Positions 12,601-25,631 of a stretch of DNA of 64,000 nt are shown here, piece by piece. Both the position numbers and the translations under genes were made by a program. The notes below the pieces were generated by a model. It saw only the letters and a program-made list of their open reading frames with translations. It was not told where the DNA came from and made no database searches. This stretch comes from Isoetes taiwanensis (lineage: Eukaryota > Streptophyta > Lycopodiopsida > Isoetales > Isoetaceae). The stretch spans positions 1,533,844 through 1,597,843 of the forward strand of contig JAJEKV010000059.1 of NCBI GenBank assembly GCA_021234155.1, in the 5' to 3' direction. How positions within the stretch are numbered: position 1 is the stretch's first letter; every line of letters starts with the position of its first letter.

Positions 12601-14622
12601 GTTAATCCTATAAGTTATGTCTATTGCCACTTGAATTAAGATATGATTCATAGGAAGTTAGAAGATTAATGCTGTAAAATGACGTGAATCCCTATTGAAG
12701 TAGCAACCCTGGATCATGACGTTACCATTAACTTGAGTTGCATACGGAGACATAAATTCATAAGGTGTGACACAGACATGCAAGTCTATTCCTATGAAGA
12801 TGAAAATGTAGACGTGTGGATAAGCTTAATGGTATTGGTCAGGTGCATGTCCATCATGCATGGTAAAATTTAATGGAGTGGCGTGCAACCTATCCTCTAT
12901 TAGTGCAAAAAGAGAGCCAAATAGAAGACAGAGGGACATGCTGTTGGATGACTGATCTCCTGCAAAATGGGAATGGATTTGCATTCATGTCCATTTTGGT
13001 GATCTGACAATGGTGTGGGACGTAGTTTCCACACAAGGTCAAAAGAATTTGAGGTCAAAATGAGAGGAGGAGAGAATAGGCATCCTATAAGACTGTGAGA
13101 AGGGAAGAGGACAATTGCTAGTATATGAAGCAATAGTTCAAAAGCGACCAACAATTTATGCCGAAGCTTTGGTGAAGTCGTGCTACTATCAAAAGTTCAC
13201 CTTCAACCAATAATGCATTAGTGAAGCAATTAGGGAGACAAACAATCAACAATTACATTTTCTATAAACTTATAACAAGTGAGAATGTCAAGAGTTTGTT
13301 ATGTGGAGGCACTTCGATGGTGACTTGTTTGAGCAAGGCAATGATAGCTAGCATCATACAAAAACTTGTACAGGCATACCCCATAAACGAGGATCGTTTA
13401 TATATAGTTCAGATCAAGGAATAAAAGGCAAATATACCCATCTGACAGCTCTCGGTGCCCGGACTACCACAGTCGTCAGATTCGTCGATCATACGGCCCA
13501 GATCGTATGTTGGGGCCTCTGGACACCTCTCGTTTCGATTATAGTCATTTATGATTGGAGGCGCCTATGATTTTGAAATATGAAATACGATTTTGCCTAA
13601 GGTTTTGAGGGAATATCGAACCTCTATACGGCTTTGCCTAAGATTTTAGAAATCAAAAATACGAGGGCTTGAACCTCTACCAAAATAACTGAATGTCCTA
13701 ATAAGACTACATTAACCAATGTAACCCGTGAGCTAATGTGATTATTTTTTATCTTGAATCTATGTTTTTTTTTATAACAACCCATTCAATTGTTTTAGGG
13801 ATATATGGTCTATGGTTTCAAAAATTGCTATTTTTATATCCATATCAAATCCCCCTCGAACCCCTGTTATTTTGCTACATATTTCATCCACATGAGACGC
13901 GATACAAGGGAGAGTTTGAAAATTGTTGATAACAACATTTCAAATATATGAAATTTGAATGGACACTTTAAGTAGCCCAAAGTGTGGAGTATGAACATGG
14001 TAGTGCTCCATGAGCATTTTTCCAAGGGGAATGTGGTCTGGACTTGGTAATGTTGTCTTGTATCTTGAGAAATAGCTCCTCGTTGGTATAATAGGACCAT
14101 TTAATCCAGAAGTATGAAGAAAGAAAAGACTAAATAAAAGAACTTTCAGCTCAGGGACCGTATGATACAAGGATAAATGAAGATCAAAGTACCTAAACAA
14201 TGCTTTGGACACTTTTATTTGGAAGTTGCTTTGGAGTCTCTCATTTGAGAATTGCTCGCTAGGGTATGGTGGATTGTTGGAACTAGAATTTCCCTGTAAG
14301 GATTAGTCATAAACTCAGAGAATTGTGGTGTGGAATCCACAACATATCTATGATGTAAGATCAACGACTTGTGAAAATACATTTGAGATTACAAGAAGTT
14401 GAATTTCTTGTGGATAACATCATCCATTAGAGTGGAACACGGAAGTGAATTACAATTAGAGGCGAAGACAATGTACATGGTAAAACACATGTATGATACT
14501 TGTAATATGGCCTGCAACTATGAGCATAGCTATGTGGCTATGTCAAACAATCACGTATGATTGCAGACTTAGAAATGGCCCACACATTGTAATAACAAGG
14601 AGTCATGCGTGAATGTTGGAAA
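12601..14622. other. No gene recognised
   Basis: Two kilobases without a convincing gene. The reading frames are short and lack recognisable domains or splice structure. The first copia element was inserted at the right edge, after ggaaa at 14618-14622. Confidence 0.4.
14618..14622. other. Target-site duplication of copia 1 (left)
   Basis: GGAAA, matched by GGAAA at 20840-20844 after the 3' LTR. A 5 base duplication is typical for copia elements. Confidence 0.85.
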
Positions 14623-15421
14623 TGTTGGAAATGTGAATCATGTCATATTATAAGGAATGATTCTAGTTGTTCTAGTTGTTGCAGTCAAATAAATCTTCAA
14701 GGAAGCTTATACACATGTAGATGGAAGCTGCAAAATTAAAGGGCATCATTAGCATCATTACAAGGCTTAGGACTATGGAAGTTAAAGGAAAAAATATTAA
14801 TGGTAAGGTTATGGTTAAGGATCTTAAAGGTTATATTGTTAAACGTTGAAGAAGTAAGTTATAGTAAATATTCAAAGGTTGAGCTCGAAAATAGTTTTTG
14901 AGGGAAACACATGTGGGATAATTCGAATGGAAAATTGCTGGGAAAAGAAAGTTCATCCGGCAATGCTTAACCGCCGGACTGTACTATTATAAGGTGGAGC
15001 AGAGCTTTGAAGATGTATTCGGGTCCAGGGATGAAGAGATCCGTCTCCTTCATGATCGATTGAGTTCGGTCAACCTTGCTACAGGAACTCAGTCAATCTC
15101 TCTGCTACAGTGAACTGCTACAGTTGTAGAAGTTGAAGTTTTAATGGTTGGAAAAATATAATCTAGGGAAAGTTGTCTAGTATGAGTTCTTGTTGGTGAA
15201 GATCAAGTTGCAAGGAATTATTGACCATAACGTGGCTTTCTTGCAAGGGAGAAGAACTTGATCTAATTGTTGAAGTTATTTGAAAGTTGTTAAAGATTTG
15301 ATTGCATGCTTAAGATTGAATGATCTTCAAATCTTGCTTCATAAATATGCAATTTTTCTTTGGACTCAAAAGACATCTTTGCTAAGGATTTAGTTGAGTA
15401 AGTGTTTGTCTCATTCTAACA
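14623..15421 (+). repeat. Copia 1, 5' LTR
   Basis: Starts TGTTGGAAATG and ends CTAACA, directly before the primer-binding site. A TATA-like run (attataagg) near 14993 is a candidate promoter. About 99% identical to the 3' LTR by eye. Confidence 0.92.
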
Positions 15422-15422
15422 G

Positions 15423-15435
15423 TGGTATCAGAGCC
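15423..15435 (+). other. Copia 1 primer-binding site
   Basis: TGGTATCAGAGCC two bases after the 5' LTR. This is the usual match to the 3' end of initiator methionine tRNA in plant copia elements, where minus-strand DNA synthesis begins. Confidence 0.92.
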
Positions 15436-15455
15436 AATAAATCCAGAAGAGCAAG

Positions 15456-16345
15456 ATGTCTACTCGATTTGGAGCCAACCTTCTAAACTCCATAGAGGTC
15501 TTCAAAGGAGAAACAGGTTTCCAGGTTTGGAAACAAGGCATTCAAGAAGTGTTAGAATTTGAAAAATTATGGTACTTGATTGATCCTAATGTGGTTAATA
15601 CAGCAGTGGTAGTATCTGGAGGAGAAGAATCAAGCACTTCAGCCTCTGTTGTAGGTGGTGGAGCTGGAACTGCTTCAAGTGGTGGAGCTGGAACTGCTTC
15701 TGGAACTAATGCAGCAAGAAGAGTTCCTCCAGTGGTCAGTGTGGAAGAGAAGGCAAGAATTATGGAAGCTCAATCCATAATATGTCAAAAAGTGGGGACA
15801 GCCATTAAGCTCAAACTCAGAGGTCTCCTGCAGAAATGTGAAAATTCATGTTAGACAATTATGAGCAAAAATCCTCTTCTCAAATAGATGTGTTGGAAAA
15901 ACAGTTGAGAAAGTTAAAATTGTATGAGAAAGATAATATTGCTGAATTTCTGGAAAAGTTTGAATCCATAATTGCTGACTTAGAAGGAGCTGGAGTTGTG
16001 TTAAATGAGGATTATCAACTTTTGGCCATTTCTAGAGCAGTCTCCCATAGTACACAGTTAGCTACCTTGTTAAGAAATGTGGCCAAGTCAAAAGAACATG
16101 CAATTAGAATGATCAGAACAGAATTTGAGCAGACCAAAGGAGATGATGAAGATGATTCAGAGGCTATGTTTGTCAAACAGAAAAGGGGCAAGAAAGTATT
16201 TGGTAGAAAACAAATTGGTCCATGCTTTAACTGTGACAGTTATGGTCATCTTAAAATTAATTGTCCTAAGCTTGGGAAGGAAATTGTTTGCTATAACTGT
16301 GGGGGTAAAGGTCACATAGCAACAAATTGCTCAAGTCCAAAATGA
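15456..16345 (+). pseudogene. Copia 1 gag (frameshifted)
   Basis: Encodes the capsid and nucleocapsid part of the polyprotein, which packages the RNA in the virus-like particle. The frame starts at 15456 (MSTRFGANLLNSIEVF) and is lost near 15850, where a second frame (15848-16345) continues the capsid (SSQIDVLEKQLRKLKLYE). Near its end are two CCHC zinc knuckles (CFNCDSYGHLKINC at about residues 127-140 of the second frame, then CYNCGGKGHIATNC). The normal protein would be one frame, so this copy has a frame break and probably a small deletion in the capsid. The zinc knuckles and position make the call firm. Confidence 0.9.
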
Positions 16346-16465
16346 GGGAAAGGGAAAAAATTTGAAGGTAAAAAAAGTGGAGGGTACAAGGCTAAGCCTA
16401 GCCTAAATATTGCTCGAGAAGCAGGCCAAGAAGAAGATGAGCAGGATGAAGACATTGAGGTAAAT

Positions 16466-19400
16466 ATGTCTAAGACTTGTTCTAAGATTAATAAAAAATT
16501 TGACACTGATGCACTTATCTTAGATTCAGGAGCTGAGAGATCTGTGACAGGAAGTTCAAGAATGCTAAAAAAATGTCAGAGAAAAGAAGGAGGACATGTA
16601 CAGTTTGGGAATGGGGAATTGAGAAGAATCGAGAGTGCTGGTGTTCTGGAGTTGTTTGACCTAGAAGGGAAAGCTGTAAAATTAAAAAATGTGTTGTGCA
16701 TACCAGGATTAATAAGAAATCTTATTTCAATATGCCAGTTGGTTGATCTTGGCTATAAGGTTGTGTTTGAAAAGCTCCATTGTAATATTTTTCTTGGAAA
16801 TAAAAAAATGTTTGTGGGAAAAAGAGTTGGGAATTTATATGGATTACGCAGACAACATTTGATTTCCAGTATTAATTTGCTGACTTATCCATCTTTGAAA
16901 ATCTGGCATGAAAGATTATGTCATGTTAATCCTGCTATAATAGAGGTATTAAACAAGGAAGGATTCATTAATGCCAGCACAAATCAATCTGAAAAACAAG
17001 TATGCATGGGATGTATGCTTGGCAAACACAACAGATTGCCCTTTAAGAAAAAAGGTGGAAGAGCAAAAGGCATTCTGGATTTGGTGCATATTGATTTGTG
17101 TGGACCACTCAATGTTGTTAGTTTGAGTAGAAAGAGGTACTTCATGACGTTAATAGATGATTTCAGTAGAAAAACTAAAGTATACTGCATTAAAACTAAG
17201 GATGCAGCATTTGAAAAGTTTAAATAATTTGTTAGTGAGATGGAGACTGAAACAGGAAGAAGGATTAAATGTTTGTCTGACAGAGGAGGTGAATTCCTAT
17301 AAGGAGAATTTAAGAGGTTTTGCAAAAATAAGGGCATTAAAAGGCAATTCACTTGTAGTCATTCCCCACAACAGAATGGTGTAGCTGAGAGGAAGAATAG
17401 GACAATTTTAAATGCTGTTAGAAGCATGTTAAAATCAGCAGGTCTGCCAAATTTTTTATGGGAAGAGGCAGTTCAAACTGCTGTGACCATCCAGAACATG
17501 TTGCCATCTGCTAGTACACATGGTGGAATTCCTGATATGCTTTGGTCAGGAAAGAAACCAAATTATGAAAATTTGAGAGTGTATGGATGCTTAGCATTTG
17601 TTCATATACCAAAAGAAAACAGGAAGAAGCTAGATGACAGGGCTCTAATTACATATCTAGTAGGGTATGATAATCAGTCCAAAGCTTATAGGCTATATGA
17701 TCCTAAAGCAAGGAAAATAATTGTTAGCCGAGATGTTTCTTTTGATGAGGAACAAGTTTACAAAGTATTATCTAGACCTATAAAGTTGCCTGAAAATATT
17801 AAGTTGATTGAGCAAAATACTGGAGTTGTATCTGCTAACAAAGTCAATGAGATTAATGCAGATGATGATGATGAGACTGAGACTAAAACAGAAACAGAAT
17901 TTCAAGAAGAAATTGAAGACTCCTTGGAGGGTAATGAAGAAGAATCAATGGATACAAGTCAAGTTGAGAGATCAGTACCTATAATTCAACAACAACCTCA
18001 AGAAAAGAAAAGAAGAATGACGGAAGTGCAAAAACTTCAAGCAGGTTTAAAATTTGAGACTAAGATACATGGTCGTGATGAAGCTGGAAGGAGTAGGAGA
18101 TTTCAAGATGAAAAGGAGCATGAAGTAAACAATATTTTTGAAATTTTGATGCATCTAAATCCTGAAGTGCCAAAAACCTTGGATGATGTTCTAGTCTCAA
18201 ATGACAAGGAGCAGTGGCTAAATGCTATGAAAGAAGAGATGGATTCTTTTATCATGACTGACACCTTTGAAACAGTTGACACACCAAAAGGGAAGAATAT
18301 AGTAGGAAATAAATGGATTTTCAGAATCAAGACAGGAGCAGATGGCAAATCACCTAAATACAAAGCTAGGCTGGTGGCTCAAGGTTTCTCACAAAAGAGG
18401 GGTCAGGATTTTGATGAAACATTTTCCCCTTTAGTTAAAATGAATTCAGAATGCTATTGGCTTTGGCAAATGCATGGAATCTGGAAGTACATCACATGGA
18501 TGTAAAAACTGCCTTCTTAAATGCAAAATTAGATGAGGAAATTTTCATGAAACAAGCACCAGGATTTGAACAAGGGGAAGATAAGGTTTGGAAATTAAAA
18601 AGGGCAGTTTATGGGCTGAGACAGTCTCCCAGAGAATGGTACAAATGCATGGACTCTTATTTGATTGAACAGGGATTTGTTAAGTTTTTAAATGATGGGA
18701 ATTTATATAAATTTGAATGTCAAGATGGCTGGTGCATTATTGCTTTATATGTTGATGACAACATTATGGTTGCCAAAGGTAAAGAATGTTTGTTGATGTG
18801 CAAAAAGTTGTTGAAAAGCAGATTTGAAATGTCAGACCTTGGAGAACTAACCAAGTTTTTAGGAATTGAGGTGTCAAGAAATAGGGATGGAGGTACCATT
18901 ATTTTAACTCAAAAGGAGCAGATCAAAGGTATGCTTGAGAAATTTAAAATGAAATAGTGTAACATTAGTAAAACTCCTGCTGTGCCAGGATGCAAGCTCT
19001 CTCTTGACATGTGTCCTAAAAATGATGAAGAAAGGAAAATTATGGAGAAGATTCCTTATAGGTCCTTGACAAGATGCTTAGCCTATATTGCTAATTGTAC
19101 AAGGCCAGATATTGCTCATAGTGTAAACATGCTCAGTAGATATAACAATGATCCAGGGAAAGATCATTGGATTGCTGCAAAACGTGTTCTGAGATATTTA
19201 AAAGGCACTATGGATATGGGAATTTCATACAATTCAAAAAACTTAATATTGACTGCTTATTGTGATGCTGACTGGGCAAGAGATTTGGATGCAAGGAAAT
19301 CTACATCAGGGTACCTTATGATGCTTGAAGGAGGCCTTGTAGCTTGGAAATGCAAAAAACAATCATCCATAGCATTGTCAACTGCAGAAGCTGAGTATGC

Positions 19401-19726
19401 CTCAGCCACATCATGTGCAAAAGAACTAATATGGGAAAGGAGGTTAATTCTAGAACTTGGAGTTGAGCAACCAGATTCTAGTGAGATGCTATGTGACAGC
19501 ACAAGCTGCATAGCCATGGACTAAAAATCCAGTAATGCATGAAAGATCGAAGCATATAGAATTAGAGATGCGTTTCATTAGGGATGCTGTGTGCAAAGGG
19601 TTGATACAGGTTAATTATATTAGCACAGATAAACAGGTGGCTGATATTTTGACAAAGGTTCTGGCAGAGAAAAGGTTCACTGAGCTCAGAAAACAAATTA
19701 TGCATACAAATTCAGATATGACATAA
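16466..19726 (+). pseudogene. Copia 1 pol: protease, integrase, reverse transcriptase, RNase H (broken)
   Basis: Domains are in copia order. Protease carries LDSGAERSVTG near 16520. Integrase has the H-H-C-C zinc region (HERLCHVN ... CMGC) and DDE-type core blocks (HIDLCGPL, LSDRGGEF, QQNGVAERKN). Reverse transcriptase has the catalytic ALYVDDN block near 18750. RNase H has AYCDADWA near 19255 and STAEAEYAS near 19380. The frame is broken by TAA at 17225-17227, TAA at 17300-17302, a shift near 18445, TAG at 18955-18957 and a shift near 19520. The enzyme residues themselves are mostly intact, so the breaks look young or could be consensus errors. Confidence 0.93.
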
Positions 19727-19740
19727 GGAAATATGACATG

Positions 19741-19749
19741 AAGGGGAAG
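19741..19749 (+). other. Copia 1 polypurine tract
   Basis: aaggggaag directly before the 3' LTR; the plus-strand primer site of the element. Confidence 0.85.
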
Positions 19750-20839
19750 CGTTGGAAATGTGAATCATGTCATATTATAAGGAATGATTCTAGTTGTTCT
19801 AGTTGTTGCAGTCAAATAAATCTTCAAGGAAGCTTATACACATGTAGATGGAAGCTGCAAAATTAAAGGAAGGAAGGAAGGAAGGAAGGAAGAAATTTTT
19901 AACGTCCGCGGAACCCAATCGGGTTATGGGACCCAAGTACAAAACGGGACCGAAGTCCCTAACCAGCCCTTACAAACAAAATAAAGTATAATCACCATGG
20001 CCCAGATTAAAAACCACATGGGAAAAAACTATTGCCAGAATGACTACATATCCAAAAACCGATGCTATTGCAAGAAGCAACAAGCATACCTCCAACAAAC
20101 AGAACTTCACCAAACGCCTCCGAACCGTGACCTCTTCACAGCTGGGTGCTGAGGACTGGGGCATCATTAGCATCATTACAAGGCTTAGGGCTATGGAAGT
20201 TAAAGGAAAAAATATTAATGGTAAGGTTATGGTTAAGGATCTTAACGGTTATATTGTTAAACGTTGAAGAAGTAAGTTATAGTAAATATTCAAAGGTTGA
20301 GCTCGAAAATAGTTTTTGAGGGAAACGCATGTGGGATAATTCGAATGGAAAATTGCTGGGAAAAGAAAGTTGATCCGGCAATGCTTAACCGCCGGACTGT
20401 ACTATTATAAGGTGGAGCAGAGCTTTGAAGATGTATTCGGGTCCAGGGATGAAGAGATCCGTCTCCTTCATGATCGATTGAGTTCGGTCAACCTTGCTAC
20501 AGGAACTCAGTCAATCTCTCTGCTACAGTGAACTGCTACAGTTGTAGAAGTTGAAGTTTTAATGGTTGGAAAAATATAATCTAGGGGAAGTTGTCTAGTA
20601 TGAGTTCTTGTTGGTGAAGATCAAGTTGCAAGGAATTATTGACCATAACGTGGCTTTCTTGCAAGGGAGAAGAACTTGATCTAATTGTTGAAGTTATTTG
20701 AAAGTTGTTAAAGATTTGATTGCATGCTTAAGATTGAATGATCTTCAAATCTTGCTTCATAAATATGCAATTTTTCTTTGGACTCAAAAGACATCTTTGC
20801 TAATGATTTATTTGAGTAAGTGTTTGTCTCATTCTAACA
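19750..20839 (+). repeat. Copia 1, 3' LTR (with nested insert)
   Basis: Matches the 5' LTR except for a 291 base insert at 19869-20159 and scattered single-base differences. Its first base is C where the 5' LTR has T. Ends CTAACA. Confidence 0.92.
19869..20159 (-). mobile_element. 291 bp insert in the copia 3' LTR, probably a non-LTR retroelement end
   Basis: Absent from the 5' LTR, where attaaag joins directly to ggcatcattagc. Read on the minus strand it ends in a (TTCC)n run, as a retroposed 3' tail would. A 68-codon open frame (19970-20176, minus) overlaps it. No clear target duplication was seen. A truncated LINE 3' end or a SINE are the leading explanations; the family is not recognised. 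Confidence 0.5.
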
Positions 20840-20844
20840 GGAAA

Positions 20845-23800
20845 GATCAAGTAGTATCAAATACTACATTAATAATGATAGCAAAGATGTCGACTGTACA
20901 TCCAGTTTATGCCATGCGGGAAGATACTAGGATATTCATGCAAGACAGGTAGAATGTTACTTGACAAGATTTAAAGGACGAGCATAATAATATGCCTGTA
21001 TATGAAGATATTGGCTCAGGTATAATCTATTAGAAATAAGCATTGAAGTTATCTCAATTGTTTGAAATTGACTATTCTTGGTAGGCACAACTTAGGAAGG
21101 GACATGAAAAGAGTTTAAGTCAGGGAAATAGCTACAGTAACTCTAGCACATGCGATTGACATCACATTCAAGAATATCTCGAGGATGGTTGGGAAAGAGT
21201 TAAAATAATAGATAATGGAAGGTTAACAATCCAAAGGTTCTGGATAAAAATGAATCAAATCAACGTTATAAGCTAAGAAATGTCAATTAGGTGTGAGAAT
21301 AGCACGATATATGAAATATCCCTTCCAATAATGGAAAAAGAGAATGACGACAGGTATAACCGACAAGAGGGTAATAGATGCCAAATCCAAGTATAAGAAT
21401 CAAGATGGGCTTTATAGATTGGAAGGGTGAGATTATGTGGACAAGTAGGGGGATCAATGCTAAAGCCATAAATAGAGGCACGTGGATCCCTCGACTTGAG
21501 GCATACTCTTCTTATCGATTATGACCTTAAGATCCTTAAGAGGGCAACAAGAATGAAGAATCCTATGGTAGTTGATAAAAAAGGGTTCGAACATAAGGGT
21601 TTACTATTAAGGAATTTAGACAATTTGTCGCCCTTGTATCATTATGACAGGGTTCGAAGACGATAACATTTAAACTGATCAAAAGTTGAAGTTGATATGA
21701 TAACCTGAGAAAATAACACGGTTGATATTGAAAACAGAAGGAATATTTAGCTGAAGGAACCTTTGGAAAAGCTCCTTGGGTGGGGTACTAACGTTTGGAA
21801 TTTTGTTATAATCCCATTGGGGAGCATAGTTTATTTACATAACTAGAGTACCATAAGGCACTAAAGGGATGGTCAAAACGCCTTGGACCCCGTTAGAAAA
21901 ATAAGCACCCTATGCAATTCCAACGTAGAGTTGGCCGCTATCAATTTGGCAAGCCGATAGTTCAGCTACATCATGAGTGGCATATAGGCAATGGGCTTTG
22001 TGCCAAGGAAACTAGCAAGACTTATGCTTTAACTAAGTTAAAGCAAAGTTCTAGCTTTTTTGTGTGGGGTGTGGATACATGCTTACAATGCATGTACCAT
22101 GTTTACGTAGATATTCAATTTGGTGGAGTAACCAAGGTAGGATGTTGTAGTTGGCATTTAAAATAAATGACAATGGACAACAAAATAGAACTCAAAGTGA
22201 TGGGTTTGAATGGTACTACACTACATTCCCTGGTTGGGTGGCGACTAACAGTTACCTGCTAGAGTCTCAAATGTGTCTTGCATAGAACACCGAAGGGTAG
22301 AAAGCAAACATGATCCTCGTTTGGATCATATGTAGTTGAACTGAATGGGCTGCACGGAGTTGTAATCTAGCAACGTCAATACAAGTCGGGATAGTAGGAA
22401 ATAACTGCCCGTGTTATATCAGACGTGGATATTGAAGAAGAATATCCAAAATGCAAGCTAGGTGTCCTGATGACTCTAGCTAACTTACGATTCTCGAGAA
22501 GGCTCACTCTCGAAAATAGGGCATGGCTATGTGGCTCATGTGAGTATGCTTAGTCATTTGTAATGCCACATCGGCATCATGATGTCATCATAGAATAGAA
22601 TAGAATAGAACAACCTAATGACTAACAGTTTTAAGGTCTATCACAACGTTAAATTAGTTGTAACCTTGGAACATAGACAATGACAACAAAAGGGTTAAAG
22701 AATATTTAAAGGATTAAATTGTTTGGTGACCCTACGAAATAAGAATTTGTTGTAGGTCACAACCAAAGGGTTAATTGTATATGTTGTATCAAGTGTACAG
22801 TTGATGAGTAATGTTGGAGATAATAAGCAACACCCTTGAAGGTCCGGGGTAAAGGATAGACAGATAGAGAACATATTGAAGAAGAAGAAAGAAAATGAAA
22901 GACCACTATTCATTATGGTTAGGCCACCTAGATGGGGAGGTTATTACCTTCACGACTTTTGGATGAGTTTCATGACTTGAGGGGTACTCTTTACTAACAA
23001 AAGTCTCAAATATTGTTGTGTCGGCTTGAAAGGTAGCAAGGAGCTTGAAAGCCCTTCAAAGATTTAATACATAGGTTAGGGGAGAAGAATTTCATTTTTT
23101 TTTGGTAAAAGTTAAATTCTCAAAGAACCTTATAATAGAAGGGGCCTTTCTTGAAAGGTCCTTGATTAGTGCTAACCTTTGGGATATCCACATAATCCCT
23201 CGGGATAGGTAAGCTGATTCATGGAACTTAATGACCCTGAGGCACTAAAGTAATGGTTGGAAATACTTTGCCCCAACCAAATTTAGGTACCCTAGAAGGG
23301 GGTGACTAGTCAACAACGATTGAATACCATCTGACTATTAAAGTAGAACAATTTCAAAATAGGGTTGGCCACCGGCAATTTGGCAGGCATGCACTGCATC
23401 CATGTAATTACTGCCATATAGGCTGTGGAGTTTGGTACAAGAAAACTACCAAAGTTTATGCTTTAGATAATTTTATGCAAACTTTTCACATTGTTATGGG
23501 GTCTAGACATAAACAGTCGCTATGTCTCATGGAGTATGTATTGTAGTCTGATGGAATGATCTATAAAGTGAGCATGCCCATTTGGAAGGAGTATTGAAGG
23601 GTAATGGAAGGAAATCTAAAACCACAGCTTAAAGGGGTACTTCATGGCAGTCCCTAGTTTGTAGGGCCAAGAAAAATGCCTTCTCTAGAAAGTGAGGTGG
23701 GCCAATGCTTAAACATGATAGAAAATAGCATTAGCTATGGGTGTCTCTTTGAAGCCTACCCAACCCCAATTTATGGAGTCGAATAATATATAACATAAAG

Positions 23801-25631
23801 TACATGATTTTAATGAAGATTTAGTCATATTTGGGGGGGGGTGAAAGGAAATTACTACCAAGACATCCGCTAGGGAAAAATATTTAAACCTCTGCCCTTC
23901 AAATTTCTGTAACTCTACTTTATTGCCATCAAGCAATGAATATCAGAGATGATAGTGGATTCGAATCCAACTTAGAAGTTGCTACCTCGCCCAGAGAAAT
24001 TTCCTTCCATCTGTCATGAGTCGGCTTTTAGGCCTGCGCCTAGCCATTATCTCTTAGCGTCAAACGAGCTTCACTTTAAGGTCTCCAGGTATTCCAGATC
24101 CACGTGGGGGTCTGATGGTAGACCTCCAAGGTTCTTCATAGCGGGGACCACTCCCCGATGGCAATACAGAATATTAGCATATTCTCAGCTTGCCATAGTC
24201 GCACAAGTCCAGCGGATTTGTTGCCACCACAACATTGGTTTAGAGAAAGACAAATGCTAGAGTGAAGTCTTCTAATTTTGAATAGAAAACTGAGTTCTAA
24301 CGGCTAAGTAGAATAAGAAACTATTATATTCATTGGAAGAATGTTTGTCGTGTTTGTAAGGGGGTTGGCTTGGTGGTAGGAGGTCAAGGGTCCCACAATA
24401 GAATTTTAACAGAGTTTCTTGCTTCAACGGAAAGCAAGGCACCAGATGTGCAAGTGTATAGAGGAAGACAACACCGAAGCAAGCTTGGTGTGTAGCATTC
24501 TGGTTGGAGATGGAAGGTCATGGGTCCAATTAACTGGTATCATAAGAGCTATCGCAAAAGAGTTGTGAAGCAAGTACAAAATCTGAGTAGCCTTAACTGA
24601 TGAAATTTAGGTATGAAATTTATCCAGCATTCAAGAGTATTTTGTCTAGACCCTAAATTGCCATGCCCAAGGTCAGGAGTTCAACATTTCATCATGAAAG
24701 TGGCCATGGTCATTGTAAAGTTAGTGGGGGTAGGTCCCAGCTGAGTGTGTGTCCCATAAGTTTCGACTTCTCGTAGACATTCAAAATCTATTATCTATTT
24801 ATCTATCCATCTATCTTTTTCCACCTTTACATTTAAGGTATTACCATTGGTCTTGTTGACATTGTTGTGGATCCACGACTCAGCATGCCGCTTGTAATGG
24901 TACCTTGTATCAGACCTAGATATAGCATAGGTTCCTTTTTTTTTTTGTTCAAAAATTGCCAAAAGTAGTTAGTGCCATTGGACTGTAGTTAGCATTTCAC
25001 TAGTTATATTACACATTATTGTATTATTGACAGAAGTTATTGTGGTGCTTAAAAATCAATGGATTGGTTTGTTACAATGTCAACATAAAAGCAGTTCTAT
25101 AAACATTTGCAACATATGGACCTGTAAAAATCGAGCAATATATTACCAAAGAAACGTAAAAAGAAAATGTCAGAAAAACTTATAGGCTACAGATTAATGG
25201 GAACACCAAGTCACTTCATATTAGATCTTTGACGCATGTAATAACAAATGCATGGCAAAAGATATGCAAATTTCACTATTCTTCAAGAGTGTTATCATAT
25301 ATACGATTCACTTTGCTTCAAAACTTAACATTCAAATAGGCTTGAGAAGAGAAAAGTATGGGCATAATAACATAGAATCTGTATATGTCGTCTTTGTAAA
25401 TGCTCAAGCAGTTTGGATAAGCTTTTGATTAATGATGCCAGCTCATCACAGCTGCGAAAATAAGATGCCATAGGTCCAACTAGTCAAAGTAATGCTGGAG
25501 CTGCTCTTCTAATGGTCAGTGTATTAAAGTCTGTTTTCCATCTTTCCATCCACTGTTATAGTGCAAATTTAGAAACCAATGTATCCCCCTTCCACCTATC
25601 GAGTTCCCAGGATGTCACCTGCGACCCAAGG
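20845..25631. other. Decayed repeat sequence, no gene recognised
   Basis: Nearly 5 kb with no convincing gene. It contains two diverged direct copies of a ~250 base block, roughly 21775-22040 and 23155-23480, sharing words such as agggttggcc/gagttggccg, caatttggca and gcttta. They could be remains of an old LTR pair. A short (GAATA)n run lies near 22593-22609. Confidence 0.4.

Larger units (their letters stand above)
14623..20839 (+). mobile_element. Ty1/copia retrotransposon 1, full length, coding region broken
   Basis: A complete LTR retrotransposon. The two LTRs (14623-15421 and 19750-20839) are each 799 bases once a 291 base insert in the 3' LTR is removed. The element is flanked by a 5 base target duplication, GGAAA (14618-14622 and 20840-20844). 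A primer-binding site follows the 5' LTR and a purine tract precedes the 3' LTR. Between them lie gag, protease, integrase, reverse transcriptase and RNase H in the copia order, with integrase before reverse transcriptase. Several frameshifts and stops make this copy non-autonomous as read. The LTRs differ at roughly ten positions over the compared length, which indicates a fairly recent insertion. Confidence 0.95.
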
